A DNA stretch of 10,473 nt, taken from positions 1 through 10,473 of the forward strand of contig JAXHUA010000087.1 of NCBI GenBank assembly GCA_034189695.1. The letters are read 5' to 3'. A program made the position numbers and the translations under genes. The stretch is from JAXHUA01 sp034189695. GTDB taxonomy: Bacteria > Chloroflexota > Dehalococcoidia > E44-bin15. Below are positions 1 through 5,967 of this stretch, in pieces (positions within the stretch are counted from its first letter, which is position 1; every line of letters begins with the position of its first letter). The notes under the pieces were generated by a model. The model was not told the origin of the DNA, did not search any database, and was given only the letters and a program-made list of their open reading frames with translations.

Positions 1-256
1 TAGCAGATTAGCTTTCGCTGCGAAATGTTCATCGGTATCATCTCGCTTTTTCCATCCAGCTCTGTCCGCCACGGACCCGCAGGCAGGACTCCTCGGCCCA
101 TCAGTGTGCACCAGCGGTGCGCGCAGGCTGCGGCAGGAGAGTGTTCCTTGGACGAGATGTTCCCCACTCAGCCAACGGACCCGAGACACATCGCCCCCAG
201 AGCAGGCGCATTGACCCTGGCCACAGCTTCCTCAGCAGGGCAGCAACGCGGACCGA
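1..256. other. Left edge, no recognised gene
   Basis: This stretch follows the end of the decarboxylase operon and holds no gene I can support. The reading frames here have no recognisable protein pattern. On the minus strand an in-frame pair of ATG codons at 41 and 32 opens a frame that runs off the window edge after about 13 codons, too short to judge. Three small inverted repeats are visible: a 6-bp one with a 1-nt spacer at 13-25, a 5-bp one with a 3-nt loop at 64-76, and a 5-bp one with a 3-nt loop at 108-120. None has a U-rich tail on the minus strand, so I do not call a terminator. Confidence 0.5.
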
Positions 257-1387
257 CTACGACAGCAGGCTGATGAGCAACCCGGCGGCGGCGGCGGAGC
301 CGATGACGCCGGCGACATTCGGCCCCATGGCGTGCGGCAGAAGGAAGTTGTCCGGGTTGGCGCGCTGTCCCTCGGTATGAACGACACGCGCCGCCATAGG
401 CACCGCGGACACACCGGCCGCACCAATGAGCGGGTTCACCTTGCCCCTGGTCAACCAGCACATCAGCTTGCCGATGAGGACACCTCCCGCAGTCCCCACG
501 GCGAAGGCGAATATGCCCAGCGCGAACAGCTCGACCGTTTCGACGTTCAGCACCGCTTCGGCGCCCATCAGTGAGCCCACGCAGAGGCAGAGAAAGATGG
601 TCACGATGTTCACCAGCGCGCCCCCAGCGGTGTTCGCCAGCCGCTCCACTACGCCGCTCTCGCGGAGGAGGTTGCCCAGCATCAGCATTCCGATAAGCGG
701 TGCCGCCTTGGGCACCAACAGCACAACGACAACGGTGACAACGATGGGGAACAGAATCAACTCAAGTCTGGAGACCGAGCGCGACTCCTCCATGACGATG
801 GCCCTCTCCTGCCTGGTTGTCAGCAGCCTCATTATGGGGGGTTGTATGATCGGCACCAGGGCCATGTACGAGTACGCAGCTATGGCCACCGGCCCGAGCA
901 GATGTGGAGCGAGGAGGGCCGCGGTGAAGATGGCTGTAGGTCCGTCGGCGCCCCCGATGATGCCGATGCTGCCCGACTCGGGCAGCGAGAATCCGAGGGC
1001 CAGTGCACCGAACATGGTAGCGAAGATGCCGATCTGAGCCGCCGCCCCGAGGAAGAACGTCTTCGGATTGGCCAGCAGGGCGGTGAAGTCGGTCAGCGCC
1101 CCGATGCCCAGGAATATTATCGGGGGGAATATCGCCAGTTTGACTCCGAGGCCGAGGTAATGTAGCAAGCCCGCAGGCTCGGTGGCACTACCCGTCACCA
1201 GCAGTCCGGTGAGCGGGAGGTTCGCCAGTACCACCCCGAAACCTATCGGCAGTAGCAGAAGAGGCTCATATCGCTTCTTGATCGCCAGGTAGATGAGCAC
1301 GCCGCCGACCACAAGCATCACCAGATTGCCCCAGTACATATGGGCAAACCCAGTGGAACCGAGGAACTCTTGGATGCGCTCGAGCAC
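257..1387 (-). CDS. Sodium-translocating decarboxylase beta subunit (OadB/MmdB/GcdB family)
   Basis: This 376-residue polytopic membrane protein belongs to the family that couples decarboxylation of carboxybiotin to export of sodium ions. Seen in the sequence: many hydrophobic helices; the motif GGADGPTAIF at residues 145-154, whose Asp is implicated in sodium translocation in Klebsiella OadB; and the C-terminal motif HAMGPNVAGVIGS at 352-364, which is also highly conserved. The length is close to that of short family members; some OadB proteins are longer at the N terminus. The start is GTG, three bases after the stop of the biotin carrier, with GAGGGA at good spacing overlapping that gene's end, so translation is probably coupled. 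It is the last recognised gene of the operon. The family is secure. The substrate of the whole complex cannot be read from this subunit. Confidence 0.96.
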   Translation of the reverse strand: MLERIQEFLGSTGFAHMYWGNLVMLVVGGVLIYLAIKKRYEPLLLLPIGFGVVLANLPLTGLLVTGSATEPAGLLHYLGLGVKLAIFPPIIFLGIGALTDFTALLANPKTFFLGAAAQIGIFATMFGALALGFSLPESGSIGIIGGADGPTAIFTAALLAPHLLGPVAIAAYSYMALVPIIQPPIMRLLTTRQERAIVMEESRSVSRLELILFPIVVTVVVVLLVPKAAPLIGMLMLGNLLRESGVVERLANTAGGALVNIVTIFLCLCVGSLMGAEAVLNVETVELFALGIFAFAVGTAGGVLIGKLMCWLTRGKVNPLIGAAGVSAVPMAARVVHTEGQRANPDNFLLPHAMGPNVAGVIGSAAAAGLLISLLS

Positions 1388-1390
1388 TCT

Positions 1391-1603
1391 CTATCCCTCT
1401 ATGTCAACCAGCGGCTCCCTTCTTTTCACGTACTTGCCCTCCTCGACGTGCACGGCCGCGACTGTTCCGTCCTGGGGAGAGGTTATCTCGTTCTTGATCT
1501 TCATCGACTCCAGTATGAGGAGGATGTCACCGGCTTTCACCGTGTCACCAGGCTTGACGTTGACAGACACGATTGTACCCGGCATTGGGGCTCTGATTAC
1601 CAT
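1391..1603 (-). CDS. Free biotin carrier protein, 70 residues
   Basis: This small protein is essentially a bare biotinyl domain that should carry CO2 on biotin between the carboxyltransferase and the membrane beta subunit. The biotinylation site is ESMKIKNEI at residues 32-40, with the acceptor Lys at 35. The usual AMKM motif here reads SMKI. Typical hairpin glycines surround it (APMPGT near 5-10, SPQDGT near 42-47). It lacks the long Ala/Pro linker that precedes this domain in most gamma subunits of such decarboxylases. The ATG at 1603 is preceded by AAAGGA at 8-nt spacing. It lies 34 nt after the fused membrane subunit and 3 nt before the beta subunit. It strongly resembles the C-terminal domain of its upstream neighbour, so local duplication is likely. 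A lipoyl domain is less likely because the lysine context is of the biotin type. Confidence 0.92.
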   Translation of the reverse strand: MVIRAPMPGTIVSVNVKPGDTVKAGDILLILESMKIKNEITSPQDGTVAAVHVEEGKYVKRREPLVDIEG

Positions 1604-1760
1604 TTCGCGTATCCTTTCCGTCCGAAGTGTAGTCCCTCTAGCTCGCCGCCATGGTCACCAAGCGTTCGCCCCGGCGGACATTCGCGCCCTCCTGGACGTG
1701 TATCTTCAACACCGTCCCATCCTTGGGGGCCTTGATCTCGTTCTGTATCTTCATCGACTC
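1485..1760. repeat. Near-repeat at the two biotinylation sites
   Basis: The 26-nt stretches 1485-1510 and 1735-1760 match at 24 positions, 250 nt apart in direct orientation. They encode the biotin-accepting segments of two adjacent genes (ESMKI followed by K or Q, then NEI). The synonymous positions are conserved too, which suggests either a fairly recent duplication or gene conversion between the two biotinyl domains. The interval between the copies is ordinary coding sequence of the two genes. Confidence 0.7.
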
Positions 1761-2165
1761 GACTATCAACAGAACCTCGCCCGCTTTCACAGAGGCACCA
1801 ATACCCACGTTGATCGCAATGACAGTGCCAGGAATGGGAGAGGTGACAGCCTTCTCGACCCCGCTCCTGGAAGGCACGGGCTCGTCCGCGGCGGTTGCCG
1901 GCTGTGAAGTCGCCTCAGCCGAGACCGGCATCGCCTGAGTGGCTGCCAGCGACTGTGCGGCCCGGGGCTGACGCTCGCCTTCCGCCCGGTGGGCTTCCTC
2001 CCAGGCCGCAGCAACCACGGTTTCCTCTCCGTTGTTCGACCGGCCGTAGACGCTGGCCGCCAGCAACTGCAACAGCCAGGAGAGGAGCAGGAAGATGCAT
2101 GCAATGAGAACCAGGGCTCCCAACGCTATCGCAGTCACCTGGAGAGCGAAGCCTGCGTCACCCAT
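1638..2165 (-). CDS. Membrane-anchored decarboxylase subunit (OadG/MmdD-like) fused to a biotinyl domain
   Basis: This 175-residue protein combines two roles. Residues about 7-38 form one hydrophobic transmembrane helix, as in the small OadG/MmdD subunits that assemble the complex at the membrane. Residues about 41-105 form a polar linker rich in Ala, Ser, Glu, Gln and Pro, suited to a swinging arm. Residues about 106-173 form a biotinyl domain with ESMKIQNEI at 136-144 and acceptor Lys 139. The ATG at 2165 lies 9 nt after the stop of the carboxyltransferase gene and has no good SD, so coupling to upstream translation is likely. In related systems the membrane anchor and the biotin carrier are often separate proteins. 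Here they are fused, and a second free carrier follows. The domain assignment of the C-terminal half is firm; the OadG/MmdD label for the N-terminal half rests on position, size and the helix. Confidence 0.88.
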   Translation of the reverse strand: MGDAGFALQVTAIALGALVLIACIFLLLSWLLQLLAASVYGRSNNGEETVVAAAWEEAHRAEGERQPRAAQSLAATQAMPVSAEATSQPATAADEPVPSRSGVEKAVTSPIPGTVIAINVGIGASVKAGEVLLIVESMKIQNEIKAPKDGTVLKIHVQEGANVRRGERLVTMAAS

Positions 2166-2174
2166 GCCCGGCCA

Positions 2175-3770
2175 TCACAGGGGGACGTTGCCATGCTTCT
2201 TGGGTGGCATCCTGTTGACCTTCTTGTGCTTCATCAGGTCCAGGAGCTCGTACACACGCCTTCTCGTCTGTTCCGGCTCGATTACGTCCTCGAAGGAAGG
2301 CCCCAGGGAAACAGCCAGAAGAGGATTGGCGATACTGTCACGATACAGCTTGATCTTCTCCTGCATCGCCTTGCCCGGGTCCTCGGCCTCAAAGATCTCC
2401 TTGCCGTAGAAGAGCATGACCGCCTCCTTGGCACCCACCACGCCGGCCTCCATGATCGGCCACGCCAGCGTGTAGTCCGTGGTGAGCCCTGGCATGACGC
2501 CCATACCCAGATTGCCTCCGCCATAGGCTTTGCGAGTGACAACCTCAACCCTTGGGACCGTCGCTTCACACAGAGCGTACAGGCACTTGGCACCGTGACG
2601 GATGATACCACCATGCTCCTGCTCCGAACCCGGTGCGTAGGCCGCGGTATCCACGAAAACGACCAGCGGTATGTTGAAACAGTCGCAGAACCGTATGAAC
2701 CGGGCCTGTTTCCAGGAGCTCTCGCAGGTCATCGCCCCACCATAGACCATCGGTTGGTTGGCTACAATGCCTACTGTCCTGCCACCCAGACGCCCGAAGC
2801 CGACAACTATCTCGCCGGCATACTCGGGCTTAATCTCGAAGAAGTCGCCGTTGTCCACGAAGCGCGTCACCACCTCGTGCACATCGTACGGCCTGTCCGG
2901 GTCTTCGGGAATGACCTCATTGAGTTCGGGGACCAGACGGCGAGGGTCATCGCCTGTATCGACCACAGGCGGCTCATCATCACAACTCAAGGGAAGGAAG
3001 CTTACCAGCCTCCTTATCTGCTGGAGGCACTCATCCTCTGTCGGCGACCTCAGGTCGGCCACACCGGAAACCGCAGCGTGAATCTCCGCACCCCCGAGGT
3101 CTTCCTTGGTGATGTCCTCGCCAGTGACCGATTTCACCACGCGAGGTCCAGTTATGAACATGTGGCTGATACCGTCAACCATGAAGATGAAGTCCATGAG
3201 CGCCGGAGAGTACACAGCTATGCCGGCACAGGACCCGAGTATTCCTGCGATCTGAGGCACCACCCCGGATGCCAGCGTATTCGGAAGGAACACCGAGCCA
3301 CCATGTTTCTCGAACATCAATGCGCCAGTCGCCAGCGCCGCCGACATCTCACCACCACCCCCCTCGCCCCCACCGAGCCGCGGTATTCTGGCGCCGGGCG
3401 AGTCGTGGAGTCCAATCACGGGCACTCTGGCATTCGTTGCCCGCTCGATGGCTCGATACATCTTGTTCCCATGGAAACCACCGATCGAGCCTCCCATCAC
3501 CGTCGCATCCTGGGAGTACACATACACCGGCCTTCCGTCTATGGTCCCATTACCGGCAACCAGTCCGTCTGCGGGAGTGCCTTCCAAATGCCCGTACAGC
3601 TTGCCGAACTCGACGAAGCTCCCGGGGTCAAGAAGGCGCTCAAGCCTCTCGCGGGCCGTCAGCTTCCCTGACTGATGCAGCTTATCGATTTTGTCCTGCC
3701 CACCACCAAGCTCAGATTGCTTCTCAAGCTCCCTGAGCTTGGAAATCCTCTCCCGCATTATTTCGCCCAT
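2175..3770 (-). CDS. Acyl-CoA carboxyltransferase, decarboxylase alpha subunit (MmdA/PccB family)
   Basis: This 531-residue protein has the two-crotonase-fold architecture of biotin-dependent acyl-CoA carboxyltransferases. It should move the carboxyl group of an acyl-CoA to biotin. Family marks include KLTARERLERLLDPGSF at 36-52, VYSPALMDFIFMVDGISHMF from 186, GPRVVKSVTGEDI at 208-220, EQEHGGIIRHGAKCLYA at 383-399 and TRKAYGGG at 412-419. Several catalytic-loop motifs differ from the usual ones. The common DSGGARIQEG reads DSPGARIPRL, followed by a glycine-rich run (GGGEGGGG at 133-140). The common DTPGFLPG reads DTAAYAPG at 374-381. The ATG at 3770 has AGGGAGG 8 nt upstream. It is the first gene of an operon with biotin carriers and an OadB-type pump and no biotin carboxylase, so decarboxylation is the likely direction. 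Methylmalonyl-CoA is a plausible substrate; glutaconyl-CoA, malonyl-CoA or another acyl-CoA remain possible. Confidence 0.93.
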   Translation of the reverse strand: MGEIMRERISKLRELEKQSELGGGQDKIDKLHQSGKLTARERLERLLDPGSFVEFGKLYGHLEGTPADGLVAGNGTIDGRPVYVYSQDATVMGGSIGGFHGNKMYRAIERATNARVPVIGLHDSPGARIPRLGGGEGGGGEMSAALATGALMFEKHGGSVFLPNTLASGVVPQIAGILGSCAGIAVYSPALMDFIFMVDGISHMFITGPRVVKSVTGEDITKEDLGGAEIHAAVSGVADLRSPTEDECLQQIRRLVSFLPLSCDDEPPVVDTGDDPRRLVPELNEVIPEDPDRPYDVHEVVTRFVDNGDFFEIKPEYAGEIVVGFGRLGGRTVGIVANQPMVYGGAMTCESSWKQARFIRFCDCFNIPLVVFVDTAAYAPGSEQEHGGIIRHGAKCLYALCEATVPRVEVVTRKAYGGGNLGMGVMPGLTTDYTLAWPIMEAGVVGAKEAVMLFYGKEIFEAEDPGKAMQEKIKLYRDSIANPLLAVSLGPSFEDVIEPEQTRRRVYELLDLMKHKKVNRMPPKKHGNVPL

Positions 3771-3844
3771 CTCGAAAACCTCCCTTTCTCAAGGCTTAGC
3801 TCTTTGGAATCCGATCGCCCCTTTCCTGCTGCAGCGTTTGTGAG

Positions 3845-3853
3845 ATTATAGCA
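3845..3853 (-). promoter_or_regulatory. Extended -10 promoter of the decarboxylase operon
   Basis: Read on the minus strand, the site is TGC followed by a perfect TATAAT (3850 to 3845). I see no good -35 hexamer at 16-18 nt spacing, so it would depend on the extended -10 element. Transcription would start near 3838 and give a leader of about 68 nt before the carboxyltransferase ATG, ending in the SD AGGGAGG. Confidence 0.6.
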
Positions 3854-3885
3854 CAAATCCCCCCCTCCCATGTACTGTCAGCCCA

Positions 3886-3917
3886 GGACCGGGGGGAATC
3901 ACCGCCCCCAGGGTTCC
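3886..3917. other. Imperfect GC hairpin after RtcB
   Basis: A run of six G (3891-3896) can pair with five C (3905-3909). Flanking GGACC and GGGTTCC can extend the stem with bulges. It lies 50-80 nt beyond the RtcB stop and about 35 nt upstream of the decarboxylase -10 box. No U-rich tail follows on the minus strand, so a role as terminator is only possible. Apart from this and the promoter, 3776-3966 shows nothing I can name. Confidence 0.3.
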
Positions 3918-3966
3918 AGTAACACGTTCTCCAACCGCACCTGTGCGCCGTGTCTCGCCGCGCCGA

Positions 3967-5421
3967 CTACCCCTTCACCACGCCTATGGGCCGCGCCTTC
4001 GCCACAAGACGCGATATGCCGGCTCGATGGGTAACCTCCACCACCGTCGCCACATCCTTGTACGCCTCCGACGCCTCCTCAGCCAGCGAAGCCATGCTGC
4101 CCGCCCTGACCGTAATCCCCTTCCCGGCAAGCCGCTCGGCCACGTCAGCGCCTCGAAGACTCCTCTTCGCCGCGGACCGGCTCTGTACCCTTCCCGCGCC
4201 GTGGCACGTCGAGCCGAAGGTCTCCGTCATCGCCCTCTCAGTGCCCACCAGCACGAAGGAGTACCGGCCCATATCGCCGGGGATAAGCACCGGCTGACCC
4301 ACGCCGGCATACACCCCGGGCAGGTCCGGGTGCCCGGCAGGGAAGGCTCTCGTGGCGCCTTTTCGGTGAACGCACAGGTCCAGCGTGTCTCCGTTCAGCC
4401 TGTACCTCTCCATCTTGGCGATGTTATGAGCCACGTCGTACACCATGTCCAGCCCGAGTTCCCGGTGGCCCATACCGAAAACGTCGGCAAAGGACTCCCT
4501 GACCCAGTGCGTGATACACTGACGGTTGGCCCACGCATAGTTCGCAGCGCAAGCCATCGCCGCGAAGTACGCCCGCCCTTCTGGGGACCTGACCGGCGCG
4601 CAGGCGAGCTGACGGTCCGGAAGGCTGATGTCGTACTTGCCCACTGCCGTACCCATCGTCTTCACGTAGTCATCGCACACCTGGTGACCGAGACCGCGCG
4701 ACCCGGTGTGAATCAGCAGCAGCACCTGCCCTGCCCTCTCTATCCCCATCGTCAGAGCGACTGAAGGCTCGAAGATCTCTTCCACAACCTCCACTTCCAC
4801 GAAATGGTTGCCCGCACCCAGCGTACCCAACTGGGGAGCACCACGCTGCTTGGCCCTGACACTGACGTTCTCCGGCTCCGCACCCGACATGGTGCCGTTC
4901 TCCTCCGTGACCTCCAGGTCACGCGGCTCACCGTAGCCTCTCTCCACCGCCCACCTCGCACCCTCTCGCAGGACCCTGTCCACTTCCGGTTTGCTCAGCT
5001 TCAGCTTCCCCTCGGACCCGACCCCCGAGGGGACGTTGCGGTAGAGGGTGTCCACAAGCTTCACAATCCTCGGACGGACTTCCTCCTCCGTCAGGTTGCT
5101 GCGCAGCAGGCGCACACCGCAGTTGATGTCAAAGCCCACACCACCGGGTGATATCACGCCGTCCTTCACCCTCGTGGCGGCAACCCCTCCTATGGGGAAG
5201 CCATAGCCCCAGTGAATGTCGGGCATCGCCAGTGACCTCCCCACGATGCCAGGCAGAAAGGCCACGTTGGCGACCTGCTCCAGCGCCTTCTCCCCCTGAA
5301 TATGAGGCAGCATGCTCTCATCCGCGTAGATCAGGCCGGGCACCTTCATGCCCGCCTTGTACGTCTTCGGCACTTCCCATCGAAAGTCGTCTATCTTTTC
5401 CAGGATCCCCTTCCACTGCAT
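3967..5421 (-). CDS. rtcB: RNA-splicing ligase RtcB
   Basis: RtcB joins RNA 3'-phosphate or 2',3'-cyclic phosphate ends to 5'-OH ends, using GTP and Mn2+. It acts in RNA repair and, in some organisms, tRNA splicing. I place the start at ATG 5421 (484 residues), because AGGAGG at 5435-5430 sits 8 nt upstream of it. A GTG at 5430 lies in the same frame but overlaps that SD. With this start the metal and guanylate residues are all visible: DINCG with Asp98 and Cys101, GAGNHF with Asn205 and His206, HTGSRG with His238, AHNIAK with His332, and STCHGAGR with His407, the expected guanylylation residue. Their numbering runs a constant three or four ahead of the Pyrococcus enzyme, which suggests no domain-sized insertion or loss in the core. 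The gene follows archease in the same operon, and the SD overlaps the archease stop codon, so translational coupling is likely. Confidence 0.97.
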   Translation of the reverse strand: MQWKGILEKIDDFRWEVPKTYKAGMKVPGLIYADESMLPHIQGEKALEQVANVAFLPGIVGRSLAMPDIHWGYGFPIGGVAATRVKDGVISPGGVGFDINCGVRLLRSNLTEEEVRPRIVKLVDTLYRNVPSGVGSEGKLKLSKPEVDRVLREGARWAVERGYGEPRDLEVTEENGTMSGAEPENVSVRAKQRGAPQLGTLGAGNHFVEVEVVEEIFEPSVALTMGIERAGQVLLLIHTGSRGLGHQVCDDYVKTMGTAVGKYDISLPDRQLACAPVRSPEGRAYFAAMACAANYAWANRQCITHWVRESFADVFGMGHRELGLDMVYDVAHNIAKMERYRLNGDTLDLCVHRKGATRAFPAGHPDLPGVYAGVGQPVLIPGDMGRYSFVLVGTERAMTETFGSTCHGAGRVQSRSAAKRSLRGADVAERLAGKGITVRAGSMASLAEEASEAYKDVATVVEVTHRAGISRLVAKARPIGVVKG

Positions 5422-5429
5422 TCTCACCA

Positions 5430-5435
5430 CCTCCT
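5430..5435 (-). promoter_or_regulatory. RtcB ribosome binding site overlapping the archease stop
   Basis: On the minus strand AGGAGG begins inside the TAG stop codon of archease and lies 8 nt before the ATG at 5421. This decides the RtcB start and implies that ribosomes ending archease synthesis can reinitiate on RtcB. Confidence 0.8.
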
Positions 5436-5850
5436 ACACGTCAAGAAGCACCTGAAGCCTGTAGCCGTCCGTCTTGACGATCTCCAGCATATGATAGGTC
5501 GCTGCCTTGACCCCCGCCTTTATGCTGTGGCGTTCCGGGTCTATCCTCTCGCCGTAGCACACTGCCCTGAGCCGCTTATCGGTAAGCTCGACCACCTCGA
5601 ACCTGTTGAACAGCACGCCGTCCACCTCGAACAGGAATATCAGTTCATTGAGCCAAGCCACCAGCAGGTCCTCCTGGTTCTCAGCGCTCACGTCCACCTC
5701 GTGTGAGACGGAGTCGGCCACCTGGTCGAGTTCCGCAATGAGGCTGAACAGAGCGAAGGCAGCATTCGCGAACGCTTCCTTCAATTCCGCCCCGTAGGCG
5801 GCGATCCCGACATCAGCGGTATGATTGATGATCTCGAATCTTTTCGCCAT
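5434..5850 (-). CDS. Archease, RtcB activator
   Basis: Archease is a small protein that speeds RtcB guanylylation and allows multiple turnover. This 138-residue protein shows the family signature throughout: HTADVG at 10-15, EDLLVAWLNEL at 60-70, CYGERID at 98-104 with a conserved His at 108, VKAATYHML at 114-122 and the C-terminal LLDV with the conserved metal-binding Asp at 137. The length is typical. The ATG at 5850 is the only sensible start and matches the family N terminus, yet no SD precedes it. A TATAAT box lies only 11 nt upstream, so the mRNA may be leaderless or nearly so. It is the first gene of a two-gene operon with RtcB, the standard partnership. Confidence 0.95.
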   Translation of the reverse strand: MAKRFEIINHTADVGIAAYGAELKEAFANAAFALFSLIAELDQVADSVSHEVDVSAENQEDLLVAWLNELIFLFEVDGVLFNRFEVVELTDKRLRAVCYGERIDPERHSIKAGVKAATYHMLEIVKTDGYRLQVLLDV

Positions 5851-5861
5851 ATTTGGACGAT

Positions 5862-5890
5862 ATTATACTCGAAGGGCCTTCCAGACTGAA
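5862..5890 (-). promoter_or_regulatory. Promoter of the archease-rtcB operon
   Basis: On the minus strand a perfect TATAAT occupies 5867 to 5862. A weak -35 candidate, TTCAGT (three matches to consensus), lies at 5890 to 5885 with a 17-nt spacer. Initiation 6-7 nt downstream would fall near 5855, about five bases before the archease ATG. It diverges from the phosphate-operon promoter. Confidence 0.6.
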
Positions 5891-5900
5891 GACCGCTGGG

Positions 5901-5929
5901 TTGACAACAAAACGCCACTCACCAATAAT
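5901..5929 (+). promoter_or_regulatory. Sigma70-type promoter of the phosphate operon
   Basis: TTGACA at 5901-5906 is a perfect -35 hexamer. AATAAT at 5924-5929 matches five of six -10 positions. The spacer is exactly 17 nt. Transcription should start near 5936 and give a leader of about 32 nt. I see no obvious PhoB box next to it, so control by phosphate is not evident from the sequence. Confidence 0.75.
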
Positions 5930-5953
5930 TTGACCCAGCACCAACCCAACGCC

Positions 5954-5961
5954 AAAGGAGG
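5954..5961 (+). promoter_or_regulatory. Strong SD that selects a TTG start
   Basis: AAAGGAGG lies 6 nt before the TTG at 5968. The next in-frame ATG (5986) is 24 nt from it, too far, so the TTG is the likely start of the DUF47 gene. Confidence 0.8.
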
Positions 5962-5967
5962 CTCCGC

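Noticed and set aside
1..41. Start of a minus-strand gene at ATG 41 or 32 running off the left edge
   Set aside because: Only about 13 codons are visible, the SD is doubtful and no family can be recognised.
30..130. A possible riboswitch or small ribozyme on the minus strand downstream of the operon
   Set aside because: Short stems and a CTGATG string drew attention, but no known core (hammerhead, fluoride, cobalamin) could be completed.
1989..3671. A 560-codon open frame on the plus strand opposite the carboxyltransferase gene
   Set aside because: Its translation shows no family pattern, and it mirrors a gene with clear motifs on the other strand. Long antisense frames are common in GC-rich DNA.
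3886..3917. Intrinsic terminator after rtcB
   Set aside because: The hairpin is imperfect and no U-run follows, so only a structure is recorded, not a terminator.
3943..4764. A 273-codon plus-strand frame opposite rtcB
   Set aside because: The composition is Arg- and His-rich without domains, and it overlaps a well-supported gene throughout, so it is a shadow.
5428..5430. GTG at 5430 as the start of RtcB
   Set aside because: It overlaps the AGGAGG SD that is ideally spaced for the ATG at 5421, and the shorter protein fits the numbering of known RtcB better.
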